A stretch of DNA of 64,000 bases from Lentibacillus halodurans (GCF_900112045.1 NZ_FOJW01000011.1:1-64000), one strand, 5' to 3'. Numbered from the stretch's first letter, positions 46,177-55,777 are shown. Made by a program: numbers and translations. The notes: generated by a model from the letters alone, not told the origin.

Positions 46177-47763
46177 ATGGAACAGAATGGTGAAGCGAAG
46201 AAAGGAATACCCAAAAAATACATAGCCATCATAGTTGCGGCTTTATTGGTGATTGGAGGGAGTGTGGCAGCCTTTGTATTGAAGACCGGTTCTCCAAAGG
46301 CACAGTATTTTAGTGCTGAGAAAAACACTATTGAATTTATCACCGAAAAAGTGGAGGAACGTTATCAGTCGGAGTTTGACTGGGCAAAAACGACAATGGA
46401 AAATCCAACTGAAAATTCATTGGAATTGTCAGCTGAGTATAACGGCCCGCCAAGCAATGGAATGGGAATGAGTCCTGAACAGCTGATTAATAATTCAACC
46501 ATACAGCTGACATCTCAATTGAATCAGGATGAAAACCAGCTGGCAGCAGATCTGCAAATGAACTTCGCAGGAATCGATATTAATGACGTCAGTATGTATG
46601 TTGATGCTGATAATGTCCAATTGGAGCTACCATTTCTGGAGGAAGGACTGCAGATCAAAGATGACGATTTAACGGCACTATTGCAGGAAGCAGACCCATC
46701 ACTCAACGATTTCAATATAGATTTTGAGCAATTATTCAACCAGATGGATGGCATGCTGTCAGATGAAGATCAATCCTATATAGCAGATGAATATTTTGCG
46801 ATGATTTATAACGAACTGCCGGATGATGCTTTTGAATCAGCAGATGAGACAGTCACTGTCCAGGATGAGTCGATCGATACAGAAAAAATAACCCTTCAGC
46901 TTTCAGAGCAGGAAGTTAAAGAATTGGTAACTACCGTTCTGGAAAAAATGAAAAATGATGATCAGTTAAAAGAAATCATTAAGGATCAAATCAAGATGCA
47001 ACAATTTGGTATATTTGCATCCAATACAATGCCTGCTGAAATGGAAAATGAAGTGGATACCATGATGGAAGATTTCGAGCAATCTATCGATGAAACAATT
47101 AACGGTTTGGAAGATTTCCAGATTCCGGATGGTCTAACGTCTGTCGTTTGGGTACAGGACGATTTGATCGTCAAACGGGATTTTTCCGTCAGTATGGCGC
47201 CAAAAGATGAAGAAACAGTGTCCCTCACTGTCCAAGGCAATCAATTACTACAAGACGCACAGCAAACCATTGACTATGAATTCGCGATAGACGAAGGGGC
47301 ATTAACCTTGAATGCTGATCTGTCTAATCAAGATAATGCACTCGATGATTCCATTTCAGTTGCTGCAGGTGATATAGAGTTATCATACACGGGTACATCC
47401 ACACTCGAGGATGGAACAAGAGAATTTGAACGAACTTTTTCATTAAACAGCCAAAGTACGAACGACTCCGGAAGTCTGAACTGGAACGGAGAGGCAACGT
47501 ATGATAATGATCAAATGAATGCTGAGCACACACTTACGGTCGAAATTCCGGATCTTCCACAGGATATCATCAGCTTGCATGTAAAGAATGATGCCCAAAC
47601 AATTAATGAAGTGGAGCAGCCTGATGATGCCAATGCGAAAAATCTTGGCGGCATGTCCTTAAACGAATTGGAACAATATTTCCAAACAGAAGTGGCAACG
47701 CAATTTCAGCAATGGCTGATGGAGATTATGGGTGCTCCTGGCGATAGTATGAACAGCTTTTAA
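46177..47763 (+). CDS. Membrane-anchored extracytoplasmic protein, DUF6583-like
   Basis: A 528-residue protein with one N-terminal transmembrane segment (about residues 14-36, YIAIIVAALLVIGGSVAAFV) and a large, very acidic exterior domain. It alternates amphipathic strands, in the manner of outer-face lipoprotein folds. It resembles Bacillaceae proteins annotated DUF6583; that assignment is from memory and moderate. AGAAAGGAG precedes the ATG. It is followed after 15 bases by two ABC-2 permeases and an ATPase, so it is probably an accessory or substrate-sensing part of that exporter. The exact function is unknown. Confidence 0.75.
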   Translation: MEQNGEAKKGIPKKYIAIIVAALLVIGGSVAAFVLKTGSPKAQYFSAEKNTIEFITEKVEERYQSEFDWAKTTMENPTENSLELSAEYNGPPSNGMGMSPEQLINNSTIQLTSQLNQDENQLAADLQMNFAGIDINDVSMYVDADNVQLELPFLEEGLQIKDDDLTALLQEADPSLNDFNIDFEQLFNQMDGMLSDEDQSYIADEYFAMIYNELPDDAFESADETVTVQDESIDTEKITLQLSEQEVKELVTTVLEKMKNDDQLKEIIKDQIKMQQFGIFASNTMPAEMENEVDTMMEDFEQSIDETINGLEDFQIPDGLTSVVWVQDDLIVKRDFSVSMAPKDEETVSLTVQGNQLLQDAQQTIDYEFAIDEGALTLNADLSNQDNALDDSISVAAGDIELSYTGTSTLEDGTREFERTFSLNSQSTNDSGSLNWNGEATYDNDQMNAEHTLTVEIPDLPQDIISLHVKNDAQTINEVEQPDDANAKNLGGMSLNELEQYFQTEVATQFQQWLMEIMGAPGDSMNSF

Positions 47764-47778
47764 TGAGGAAGTGCCGGC

Positions 47779-48999
47779 ATGACATTTATCAAGCATAGTA
47801 TTCTATTTATACGAAGCAATCTGAAGAAATTGCAGAGGAAGTGGCTATCACTTCCTCTTCTTTTACTGTTCCCGATTATACTTGTATCTCTCATTGCTTT
47901 TGTGGCTATTTCCATATTCACGCCTCATGAACAAGAACCAATTCATGTCGGACTGGTAGATCTGGATCAGTCACCGGAAACAGAAATGGTCACCGAAATA
48001 ATCGAGGAATCATCTCAGCTGGGAAGCTTTATAAAAATGGAATCACTGACAGAGGCACAGGCAAAAACACAAATAGACGACAGATTAAGTGCCTATGTAA
48101 GCTTTCCGAAAGGGTTTACCGAAAGCTTATACAACGGAAATTCTGTCACATTGAGTATAACCGGAAATCCGAACAAGCGGACAGAAAGTTATCTTGTTAA
48201 AGAATTACTCGATAGTATTGCAAGGCACATTCGTGCATCACAGGCTAATATTTTAACGATTAATTTTTACGCTAAACAGATGTCCCTTGAGCCTGAAACA
48301 CGACAAGACATGCTGTTTCAACAATTTAACAACTTTCTTGTCTATGCTGTCGGAAAAGACAAAATATTGGACGAGGAACAAATCAGCAATAATGCTACCA
48401 GTACACCTGTACACTACTACGGTCTGGCAGCATGGTTTATGATCATGACCATATGGCTCCTGACTTTTTATTTATTTTTTACGAATGAGGAGCAAAAGCG
48501 CATGCAGGACAGAATGCGGTTGTATGGCGTGAAAGTGCTTCACCAGCTGACGGCCAAAATCATAACTGCTTTCATATTTGCAAGTATGTTTGCAGGAATT
48601 TTATTTTATATCTATATCGCGTTAATGGATATTACACTATATGGTGAAGATTACGTGCGAATTGGTATCATCACCGTATTATACAGTTTAACGTACCTGT
48701 TCATCACGGCCATACTCGAAATACTTTTCTCAGGGCAAAAAATACGATTGCTCGCACAATCAATATTTACGCTGGTTACTTTACTGGCAAGTGGAGCGAT
48801 TGTACCAACCTTGTATTTCCCGTTGTATGCACAGAATCTGCTTCCATATTTTTTTGCAAGTGAAGGGTACCATTGGCTCCAGGAAATTTTGCTGAATGGC
48901 AGGCTTTATGCTGATTACGTCCCGATGTCGCTCATGCTGTCATCTGCTATACTGCTTATGATTGGCATATCACTGTGGAAGGAGCGTGCATTCCAATGA
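47779..48999 (+). CDS. ABC-2 type exporter permease, subunit 1
   Basis: A 406-residue permease. One N-terminal transmembrane segment (about 25-48) precedes an exterior domain of about 160 residues (GLVDLDQSPETEMVTEII), and five or six C-terminal segments from about residue 215 follow. This topology is typical of YhgE/LnrM/NatB-type exporters of lipophilic compounds or peptides. It overlaps the next gene by four bases (ATGA). Confidence 0.88.
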   Translation: MTFIKHSILFIRSNLKKLQRKWLSLPLLLLFPIILVSLIAFVAISIFTPHEQEPIHVGLVDLDQSPETEMVTEIIEESSQLGSFIKMESLTEAQAKTQIDDRLSAYVSFPKGFTESLYNGNSVTLSITGNPNKRTESYLVKELLDSIARHIRASQANILTINFYAKQMSLEPETRQDMLFQQFNNFLVYAVGKDKILDEEQISNNATSTPVHYYGLAAWFMIMTIWLLTFYLFFTNEEQKRMQDRMRLYGVKVLHQLTAKIITAFIFASMFAGILFYIYIALMDITLYGEDYVRIGIITVLYSLTYLFITAILEILFSGQKIRLLAQSIFTLVTLLASGAIVPTLYFPLYAQNLLPYFFASEGYHWLQEILLNGRLYADYVPMSLMLSSAILLMIGISLWKERAFQ

Positions 49000-50114
49000 A
49001 ACAGATTATGGCAACGCGCTTCATGCATTGGAAAAAACAATGGGTAAGCATTATATTCTGGCTTCTGTTTCCCATCCTTGCCACAACAGGTATCACGGCT
49101 ATAACAGAAACATTGCAAGACGATACAAAAGTTCCGGTCGGTATTGTCATGGAGGAACAAACAGCGGCCTCTGAAGAATTGGTACAGGACATTAAATCGA
49201 CCCCTTTTATCAGGGCGGAAATACTTTCTGAAAATCAATCATTACATGATCTGGAAAAACATGAGCTGGACAGTGTATTCGTGATTCATGAAGGATTTGA
49301 AGAAAACGTACAGCGGGATCATCGCGATCGGCTGATTACCAGTTTTCAATCCGATTTATCATTTGCTTATTCGGCAGTCAAAGAAATGATTTTATCTTAT
49401 GTACAACAGGAGACAGGAAGGTCAAAAGCAGCATTTGTCGTTCAAGAACTTGAGCAGCAGCACAATGGAAATACGGGATGGACATATGAAGAAATCACTG
49501 CAAAAAGCAAAGAAATCCAGCAAGATGAAAACCTGCTGGACACAGCATTTTCGTTCGATGACACGGTTATGGAAGCAAACCAAACCCCGCCCCTTTTCCC
49601 TATTTGGGGATTATGGAGCATATGCACACTCCTTTCCACAATGCTCGTGTTTGACTGGGTTATAAAGGAGAAGCGGTCGAAAGCGATTTTACGTTTAGCA
49701 TTTTCACGGTGGTCACTAAAATCATATTTGCTGCAAAACTTTATGTTATACAGTGTCGTGCTATTCCTTGTCGACCTTGTCACTGTAAGCATATTCTTAT
49801 TTATGTTCGGGGAATGGATCAGCGTCGTGAGCCTTATTGTTTATCGTCTATTCATCAATATGGCTGCATTTCTGTTTGCCCATCTTTTCAGGAACACATT
49901 ATTATATTACACCGTATCATTTGCGCTGGTTTTAATTGTTGGCATCAGCAGTGGTGCTGTGCTCCCAGCAGCATCCATTGACAGTCCGGCGTGGTTTGAT
50001 TTTGTTAATCCATTGGCACCGCTGCTATCAGGGGAATATGTTAATTTATGGTCCGTTATGATTATGGTACTAGCTGTTTTTTGGCTGGTCAGAAAGGAGC
50101 GATTTCATGCTTAA
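48996..50114 (+). CDS. ABC-2 type exporter permease, subunit 2
   Basis: A 372-residue permease paralogous in layout to the preceding one: an N-terminal segment (IIFWLLFPILATTGITAI), an exterior domain with GIVMEEQTAASEELVQDI, then five or six C-terminal segments. The ATG at 48996, with GGAAGGAG upstream, overlaps the stop of subunit 1. Two different permeases point to a heterodimeric channel. It overlaps the ATPase gene by eight bases. Confidence 0.88.
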   Translation: MKQIMATRFMHWKKQWVSIIFWLLFPILATTGITAITETLQDDTKVPVGIVMEEQTAASEELVQDIKSTPFIRAEILSENQSLHDLEKHELDSVFVIHEGFEENVQRDHRDRLITSFQSDLSFAYSAVKEMILSYVQQETGRSKAAFVVQELEQQHNGNTGWTYEEITAKSKEIQQDENLLDTAFSFDDTVMEANQTPPLFPIWGLWSICTLLSTMLVFDWVIKEKRSKAILRLAFSRWSLKSYLLQNFMLYSVVLFLVDLVTVSIFLFMFGEWISVVSLIVYRLFINMAAFLFAHLFRNTLLYYTVSFALVLIVGISSGAVLPAASIDSPAWFDFVNPLAPLLSGEYVNLWSVMIMVLAVFWLVRKERFHA

Positions 50115-50778
50115 TGTCCAAGCTCTTTCAAAAGTATATGGTAAAAGAAAAATTCTCGATACCGTCTCATTTGCAGCCAAACCTGGGGAAATTATTGGCC
50201 TTGTCGGTGAGAATGGTGCAGGCAAATCAACCATGCTGCACATTTTGGCAGCATTATCGAAGCCAACATCCGGAACGATAACGTTGCATAACAAATCATA
50301 CGAAACTGAATCAAAACTAGTGAAAAAGGAAATTGGTTTTGTCCCACAGGATATTGCACTATGGGATGATTTTACCGTCGAAGAGAACATGCTGTTTTTT
50401 GAAAAACTTGCATGGCATCACAAAAATAAAGATGAGCTTAAACAGCTTTGCCGCGATATGAAGCTGGACCATTGGGATGAACCGGTCAAAACACTTTCAG
50501 GCGGTATGAAGCGTAAATTAAATATAGCGATCAGCCTGATTCATGAACCCAACTTGTTGCTCCTTGACGAACCGACTGTCGGGATTGATCTAAAATCCCG
50601 CAAGGAAATTGGGGCCTACCTGTCTGATCTGGCGAAACAAGACGGAAAAATAATTTTATATACATCACACGATATGGATGAAATCATGCAATTGTGCGAT
50701 CGCATTTATTGCATTGGTAACGACCCTTTTTACTATCAGGTATTGAAAGAATATGGAGAAAATCCGGTTTTATTGTAG
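50107..50778 (+). CDS. ABC transporter ATPase of the two-permease exporter
   Basis: A 223-residue nucleotide-binding protein. Walker A is GENGAGKST (residues 34-42), the Q loop is GFVPQDIALWDD, the signature is LSGGMKRKLNIAISL, Walker B is LLLLDEPTVGID, and the H loop is YTSHDMDE. It is shorter than LnrL/NatA-type proteins (about 300) because the C-terminal domain is absent. It energises the two upstream permeases. The substrate is unknown; export of a lipid-like compound or antimicrobial is possible. Confidence 0.93.
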   Translation: MLNVQALSKVYGKRKILDTVSFAAKPGEIIGLVGENGAGKSTMLHILAALSKPTSGTITLHNKSYETESKLVKKEIGFVPQDIALWDDFTVEENMLFFEKLAWHHKNKDELKQLCRDMKLDHWDEPVKTLSGGMKRKLNIAISLIHEPNLLLLDEPTVGIDLKSRKEIGAYLSDLAKQDGKIILYTSHDMDEIMQLCDRIYCIGNDPFYYQVLKEYGENPVLL

Positions 50779-50844
50779 CAATTTGTTGCTCATTGACGAT
50801 TTCCAGTATAAACTATAGATAACATGATTTAGGAGTTGTCATTT

Positions 50845-51522
50845 ATGGATATACGAAGCCTGCAATCATACATACAACAACAGGCAATGGCTGCCATGAC
50901 GTCATCTGTCACAGACAGCAATACAAGGAACTCCCCAATGACCGACTTGGTGTTCAAACAAATGCTCCAGCAGCAAATCAATAACGATATGTCAGCTGAT
51001 CAAGGTCAAGGCAAATCTTATGTCGGTACAGCAATGTATCCTGGGATGAACAATACCTGGACAGAATCACCTTCAGGCGCAAACAACCTGTCGAATTCCA
51101 GCATCAGTAATACCTTGCCGCTAACAACAGCCAATACTGTATTACCAGACACATTTAATACATATATAACTCAGGCTGCCGAAAAATATGGGATTGATCC
51201 TGAATTGATTCATTCAGTCATTAAGGCAGAATCAAACTATAATGCGGATGCAAAAAGTAATGCTGGTGCACAAGGACTGATGCAGCTGATGCCTGCAACT
51301 GCACAGGGACTTGGTGTTACCAACCCGTATGATCCGCAGCAGAATATTGACGGCGGAGCAAACTACTTAAGCCGGATGCTTGGGAAGTATAACGGTGATG
51401 TTGAATTAGCACTTGCCGCGTACAATGCTGGTCCGGCTAATGTAGACAAGCACCAGGGCATACCGCCTTTCAGTGAAACACAGCAATATGTTGAAAAGGT
51501 GATGAACAGTTATTTGACCTAG
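50845..51522 (+). CDS. Lytic transglycosylase (SLT domain)
   Basis: A 225-residue peptidoglycan lyase from the ATG at 50845, with AGGAG nine bases upstream. The first ~100 residues are a low-complexity, Gln/Met/Asn-rich region with no obvious signal peptide. The SLT domain spans about 108-222: the catalytic Glu129 lies in [20 protein letters not shown], followed by LMQLMPATA and [10 protein letters not shown]. It resembles B. subtilis YjbJ. How it reaches the wall without a classical signal is unclear. Confidence 0.92.
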   Translation: MDIRSLQSYIQQQAMAAMTSSVTDSNTRNSPMTDLVFKQMLQQQINNDMSADQGQGKSYVGTAMYPGMNNTWTESPSGANNLSNSSISNTLPLTTANTVLPDTFNTYITQAAEKYGIDPELIHSVIKAESNYNADAKSNAGAQGLMQLMPATAQGLGVTNPYDPQQNIDGGANYLSRMLGKYNGDVELALAAYNAGPANVDKHQGIPPFSETQQYVEKVMNSYLT

Positions 51523-51543
51523 AATTGAGTTCTTTGAATAACC

Positions 51544-51571
51544 AAACGCCTGGAATTTGATCTGGGCGTTT
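51544..51571 (+). terminator. Terminator after the transglycosylase
   Basis: AAACGCC (51544-51550) pairs with GGCGTTT (51565-51571), and a T-rich tail follows. Confidence 0.8.
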
Positions 51572-51669
51572 TTATTTTGGCTTCACAGCTCATAAGGAAT
51601 CTGAATGTATATCAGTGATTCCGGATTTTTGTTGTCGGGTCAAGCTGCCCCCTACCCCACGTTTTTTAC

Positions 51670-51709
51670 CAAAAAAATAGCACCCCAAATGAAATATTTG
51701 GCATGCTAT
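51670..51709 (-). terminator. Terminator of ysdC
   Basis: On the minus strand ATAGCATGCCAAAT pairs with ATTTGGGGTGCTAT (one weak position), and a T7 run follows. Confidence 0.85.
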
Positions 51710-51741
51710 CAGCTATCAAGTTAATAAAAAGCTGTCCCTGG

Positions 51742-52827
51742 TTAACCAAGCTTTATTTCCTTCACTTTGTCAGCATCCAATTTCTTAATCGTTGCAACAA
51801 TCAGTTTCACGGCATTTTCAAAGTCATCCCGATGCAAAATTGCGGCATGGGAATGAATATAGCGTGTTGCAATGGTAATCGATAATGACGGGACACCGTC
51901 TGCGGTTAAATGAATGGAGCCCGAATCTGTCCCACCTCCGGAAATGGTTGCATATTGATATGGAATATTTTGCTCATTTGCCGTGTCGACGACTAAATCC
52001 CGGACCCCCTTATTAGGAATCATTGAGGCGTCATAGATAATGATTTGTGGTCCCTTTCCAAGTTCGCTGTCTGCCTCTTTATCCGAAACACCCGGCATAT
52101 CGCCGGCAATTCCTACATCGACACCAAACCCGATATCCGGCTGAATGGCATGAGCTGATGTACGAGCACCGCGCAAACCAACCTCTTCCTGAATCGTTCC
52201 AACCCCATATACGGTGTTCGGATGCTCTTTGTTGTTAAGCTGTTTCAGCACTTCGATCGCGATCGCGCAGCCAATCCGGTTGTCCCATGCTTTTGCCATC
52301 AGCATTTTTTCATTTTTCATTTGGGTAAATTCAAAGTAAGGGACAATGGAATCACCAGGACGAACACCGAATTCCTGTGCTTCTTCCCTGCTTGATGCAC
52401 CAATGTCGATAAACATATTATCAATTTTCACAGGCTTCTTGCGCTCTTCGGCTGTCAGCACATGCGGCGGTTTGGATCCGATAAGACCTGTGACATCACC
52501 TCGTGTGGTCATAATGGTTACGCGCTGGGCCAGCATGACCTGATTCCACCATCCGCCAACAGTCTGGAAATACACAAAGCCATCGTCATCGATTCGTGTA
52601 ACCATAAAGCCTACTTCATCCAAATGGCCGGCCACCATAATTTTCGGACCGTTCGCATCACCGTCCTTTTTCGCAATCAGGCTTCCCAGATTATCGGTAT
52701 AGACGTCGTCAGCATATGAGGAAATGTATTTTTCCATTACTTCTCGCGGTTCTTTTTCATTTCCGGGAATTCCCCTTGCATCAGTCAAATCCTTTAACAT
52801 GGTGTTTGTTTCATCTAAATGCGCCAT
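51742..52827 (-). CDS. ysdC: M42 family aminopeptidase (YsdC)
   Basis: A 361-residue dinuclear metallo-aminopeptidase of the tetrahedral M42 family. Metal-binding segments are [13 protein letters not shown] (near residue 67), [28 protein letters not shown] with the catalytic Glu pair, and [14 protein letters not shown] near the C-terminus. It degrades short peptides in the cytosol. AAAAGGAGG precedes the start. Confidence 0.94.
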   Translation of the reverse strand: MAHLDETNTMLKDLTDARGIPGNEKEPREVMEKYISSYADDVYTDNLGSLIAKKDGDANGPKIMVAGHLDEVGFMVTRIDDDGFVYFQTVGGWWNQVMLAQRVTIMTTRGDVTGLIGSKPPHVLTAEERKKPVKIDNMFIDIGASSREEAQEFGVRPGDSIVPYFEFTQMKNEKMLMAKAWDNRIGCAIAIEVLKQLNNKEHPNTVYGVGTIQEEVGLRGARTSAHAIQPDIGFGVDVGIAGDMPGVSDKEADSELGKGPQIIIYDASMIPNKGVRDLVVDTANEQNIPYQYATISGGGTDSGSIHLTADGVPSLSITIATRYIHSHAAILHRDDFENAVKLIVATIKKLDADKVKEIKLG

Positions 52828-52897
52828 ATGTATAAACCTCCTTTTATTTTTCCTCTATTATTATAACGCCAACATTGATAAAGACAAAATCTTTCTA

Positions 52898-53383
52898 TTA
52901 ATACCCTTGATTCTGGCGCTCGTAATTGATTTCATTCTTTTTTAAGTATGCACTTTTAACAGCTTTTTCATCAAAGCCGAGTAAAATGCCCAGCTGCAAA
53001 TAGCTTTCAAACATCTGTTCATAGTGTGGCTCTGAAGGAGCACGATAAAACGTAACACACGCATCGTAAACACGATTAAATTGCCCGGTCTCATCTGTTT
53101 CGCCTGGATTGACCACGTCAGAATCATACCGGTACCCTTTTTCCAGTCCCAATGACATCATAAAATGAATACCGTCCACATATTCCTCCAAAATAACAGA
53201 TTGATTATTCCGCGGTTTCGTGCTCCAAAATTTGAAGCACCGAGTTTCATTTGCCAGTTCACCCAGTTCCACAAGCAAAGCCAAGTATTTCTCGCGGAAC
53301 AGGTCTTTGTCTGACAGATTATGGTGAGACTCGATATAAGCATCCAATTGCTCCTGCATCGCATATAGTGATGACCAATTCAT
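52898..53383 (-). CDS. Dimeric all-alpha dUTP diphosphatase
   Basis: A 161-residue NTP-pyrophosphohydrolase-fold dUTPase. The metal-binding helices are LLVELGELANETRCFKFWS (ExxE) and LEEYVDGIHFMMSL (ExxD). It hydrolyses dUTP to dUMP. Stand-alone gene convergent with nothing obvious. Length fits the family (about 160-170). It is not usually at this position in B. subtilis, so its location is a local difference. Confidence 0.9.
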   Translation of the reverse strand: MNWSSLYAMQEQLDAYIESHHNLSDKDLFREKYLALLVELGELANETRCFKFWSTKPRNNQSVILEEYVDGIHFMMSLGLEKGYRYDSDVVNPGETDETGQFNRVYDACVTFYRAPSEPHYEQMFESYLQLGILLGFDEKAVKSAYLKKNEINYERQNQGY

Positions 53384-53434
53384 TTGCCCTACCCCATTTC
53401 AGTTTTATAATATGTGTAACAAATCCCAAAGTAT

Positions 53435-53575
53435 TTGCTTAGGCTCTTTTAGTAACGATTGCTGTTATTTTACCCGTTTTTCGAGTACACACCGCTTTAC
53501 GCCGTATCTGCGGAGCCTCACTTTGTCCGCTGTTCCTCGCTGGCGTCTACGTGTATTTGAGGTTTACCTTACTTT
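53435..53575. repeat. Intergenic repeat-like block
   Basis: A GC-richer non-coding stretch whose first part, AGGCTCTTTTAGTAACGATT followed by GCTGTTATTTT, resembles the end of the 40.4-kb repeat read on the minus strand. The middle (GCCGTATCTGCGGAGCC, TGTTCCTCGCTGG) is of the same style. The 300 bases between the dUTPase and ysdB hold nothing else except the ysdB promoter. Confidence 0.4.
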
Positions 53576-53639
53576 ATAATCATCAAACCTTCAGAAAGTA
53601 ATCTTCGTTTATAATTGTATCACGAATTCATCATAATCG

Positions 53640-53666
53640 TGAAACCTGTCGGGAAGTTGAAACGTA
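53640..53666 (+). promoter_or_regulatory. Sigma-W-type promoter of ysdB
   Basis: TGAAAC (53640-53645), 17 bases, CGTA (53663-53666). This fits the ECF sigma-W pattern TGAAAC-N16/17-CGTA, and ysdB belongs to the sigma-W regulon in B. subtilis. Confidence 0.75.
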
Positions 53667-53702
53667 CTGCATAATATCAAACGTAACAGGGAGACGGTAG
53701 AT

Positions 53703-54095
53703 ATGATTGTTCTTTTGTTCCGACTGCTGATTTTCATCGCACTTGCTCTACTCGTCTATACGATTGTCCAATACTTTCGCAATCCGGACCGGAAACTTCA
53801 ATTGGCCAAAGCAGCCAATACATTTTATATGGTGGATGATCCTGGCAATTCCAAAAAAAATATTCAGTTTGTATATAAAAGCTGCCTGTTTGAAGGGGAA
53901 AAATATATCGATGCCACCGAAGAATCATTTGAAGTCGTCGATATCCATGTGTTCGCCCATGATACCGATGAATTGGAAGGAATAACAAGGGATGATTTGT
54001 ATTTTATTGAAAAAGAATTATTGATCCGCTATCCACATGCCGCCATTACGTGGAAATATCCAATCAATAAACTGATTCTGACAACGATTGATTGA
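53703..54095 (+). CDS. ysdB: YsdB, sigma-W regulon membrane-associated protein
   Basis: A 130-residue protein, the same length as B. subtilis YsdB. One N-terminal transmembrane segment (about residues 3-22) is followed by a conserved cytosolic domain: RNPDRKLQLAK, LFEGEKYIDATEESFEVVDI and GITRDDLYFIEKELLIRYPH. Function is unknown but tied to envelope stress by its promoter. GGGAGACGG lies upstream of the start. Confidence 0.94.
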   Translation: MIVLLFRLLIFIALALLVYTIVQYFRNPDRKLQLAKAANTFYMVDDPGNSKKNIQFVYKSCLFEGEKYIDATEESFEVVDIHVFAHDTDELEGITRDDLYFIEKELLIRYPHAAITWKYPINKLILTTID

Positions 54096-54129
54096 AAAAA
54101 GAACTGCGGGGGCCAATTCTTGCTAAAAT

Positions 54130-54156
54130 ATGCGCACCCGCCGAACGGATGCGCAT
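54130..54156 (-). terminator. Terminator of the TVP38 gene
   Basis: On the minus strand ATGCGCATCCG pairs with CGGGTGCGCAT (11 bp, one G-T) around a TTCGG loop, then TATTTTA. Confidence 0.8.
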
Positions 54157-54161
54157 GCACA

Positions 54162-54734
54162 TCATGTACTGACCTGGAAAAAGTCATTCCATTTTATGAT
54201 GATCTCTTTACGCCGCAGAATATAAATGATTGGCAATAAAGCGAGTAAAAACAAGAGGATAGAAATGGGGGATAGACTTGATAACCATTTTCCGACAGAT
54301 GTATAAACAAACGCCAGTGGAATATTTGTCAACAGCGAAGACCTGGTATAATCCCTGAAATTTTCCGAAATCTCAATCAGACAGAGTGATAACAAATGAA
54401 AGTGAATGAAAGGTACGAGTCTCAGAAGAGCAATTTGCGATGTCGTAAATTCAGAACTGTTGCCCAATAATTTTCGCTTTAAACGGACAAGTTTCCCGAA
54501 CGTATCCGGCATCAAACGAATAACAATATAAAAAGTGATACTTGACAGTGTAATACCAATAACAGAATATAATGTGCCGGCCACTGCACCGAAAAGAACC
54601 CCGCCTGATATACATATGAAAACAACCGGAAGAAAAAATAACGGTCTAAATAAATGAAAGCTAATAAATAATATCGGTGCGAGCAGCCCTCCTGTTTCAA
54701 TAAACACCATCATGTAATTGCCAAATTGCTCCAT
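54162..54734 (-). CDS. TVP38/TMEM64 (DedA-like) membrane protein
   Basis: A 190-residue integral membrane protein. The VTT-domain pattern is present: RPLFFLPVVFICISGGVLFG (the F/L-P-x3-x-GG-x-x-F-G re-entrant motif), then LLRLVPFIHFHLLSL and PLAFVYTSVGKWLSS. Related proteins are proposed lipid scramblases or flippases. It resembles the Bacillus YtxB group. GGAGGGAGG precedes the ATG. Confidence 0.88.
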   Translation of the reverse strand: MEQFGNYMMVFIETGGLLAPILFISFHLFRPLFFLPVVFICISGGVLFGAVAGTLYSVIGITLSSITFYIVIRLMPDTFGKLVRLKRKLLGNSSEFTTSQIALLRLVPFIHFHLLSLCLIEISENFRDYTRSSLLTNIPLAFVYTSVGKWLSSLSPISILLFLLALLPIIYILRRKEIIIKWNDFFQVST

Positions 54735-54808
54735 ATCCTCCCTCCTTTGCCGGTTTGTGTTCCATACATCAGTTCATGTATATGACATTAGACGAGCCAT
54801 TATGACAT

Positions 54809-55075
54809 CTATGACATGAATATCATAAAAACTGATAATACAGCCTGAGTAATGATTAAAACCGGCATACCAAACGTAAATGAACGATGTTTTGTCTTAT
54901 GGCGGAAGGTTTTCATACCGGCCCATACACCAACAGCACCACCTAAAATGGCCAGACCCCAAAAAGTTCGTTCGGGTATACGGTAGGCTTGTTTTTTCGC
55001 CTTTCGCTTATCCGCTGCCATTAACATAAACGTAATAGCATTGACACCAATAATGTAGACAACAATCATTTCCAT
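54809..55075 (-). CDS. ysdA: YsdA, DUF1294 membrane protein
   Basis: An 88-residue protein with two or three hydrophobic segments and the DUF1294 motifs DKRKAKKQAYRIPERTFW and GGAVGVWAGMKTFRHKTKH. Function is unknown. It follows rplT after a terminator, the conserved location in Bacillus. Confidence 0.93.
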   Translation of the reverse strand: MEMIVVYIIGVNAITFMLMAADKRKAKKQAYRIPERTFWGLAILGGAVGVWAGMKTFRHKTKHRSFTFGMPVLIITQAVLSVFMIFMS

Positions 55076-55098
55076 GATGATATCCCCCTAATCAAAAA

Positions 55099-55128
55099 TG
55101 GCCAAACCTGGGAAAACAGGTTTGGCCA
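55099..55128 (-). terminator. Terminator of infC-rpmI-rplT
   Basis: A perfect 12-bp stem TGGCCAAACCTG / CAGGTTTGGCCA with a 6-nt loop, followed on the minus strand by TTTTTGATT. Confidence 0.92.
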
Positions 55129-55140
55129 CTATGCCAGCAA

Positions 55141-55497
55141 TTACTTTAATGCGGCTTTAGCTTTTTCGGCTAATTGGGCAAATGCCTTTTCATCACTGAC
55201 AGCAAGGTCTGACAGCATTTTACGGTTTATTTCGACACCAGCTTGTTTTAAACCGTGCATTAATCTGCTGTATGAAATATCATTCATACGTGCTGCAGCA
55301 TTAATACGGGCAATCCACAGTTTGCGGAAGTCGCGTTTTTTCTGTCTGCGGTCACGATAAGCATATTGACCGGACTTCATCACTTGCTGTTTTGCTGTTT
55401 TAAATAACGATCTTTTTGAACCATAATACCCTTTAGCTAATTTTAATATGCGTTTACGGCGTTTGCGTGTGACTGTTCCACCTTTTACACGTGGCAT
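55141..55497 (-). CDS. rplT: 50S ribosomal protein L20
   Basis: A 118-residue ribosomal protein. The basic N-terminal tail ([20 protein letters not shown]) and globular domain ([20 protein letters not shown]) are typical. In B. subtilis it represses its own operon by binding the infC leader. Last gene of infC-rpmI-rplT. Confidence 0.98.
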   Translation of the reverse strand: MPRVKGGTVTRKRRKRILKLAKGYYGSKRSLFKTAKQQVMKSGQYAYRDRRQKKRDFRKLWIARINAAARMNDISYSRLMHGLKQAGVEINRKMLSDLAVSDEKAFAQLAEKAKAALK

Positions 55498-55551
55498 GTT
55501 AATTCCCTCCTAATACAATTGAAAAATCATAACAAAATTTCGACCTGAAAC

Positions 55552-55749
55552 TTATTTATATGGCAGCATTGTTTTGATACGTCTGAAGTCACTTTTAGAA
55601 ACAACAGCGGATTTACGCAGTTTACGTTTTTGCTTTGGAGATTTATGCGCAAACATATGGCTTGTATACGCATGTCCGCGTTTTAATTTTCCTGTACCTG
55701 TTTTACGGAAACGTTTTTGTGAACCTTTATGGCTTTTCATTTTAGGCAT
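55552..55749 (-). CDS. rpmI: 50S ribosomal protein L35
   Basis: A 65-residue basic protein starting [18 protein letters not shown] at 55749, with AAGGAGGAT upstream. It lies between infC and rplT. Confidence 0.97.
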   Translation of the reverse strand: MPKMKSHKGSQKRFRKTGTGKLKRGHAYTSHMFAHKSPKQKRKLRKSAVVSKSDFRRIKTMLPYK

Positions 55750-55777
55750 ATGGGTATCCTCCTTGTGTAGTCTAAAG

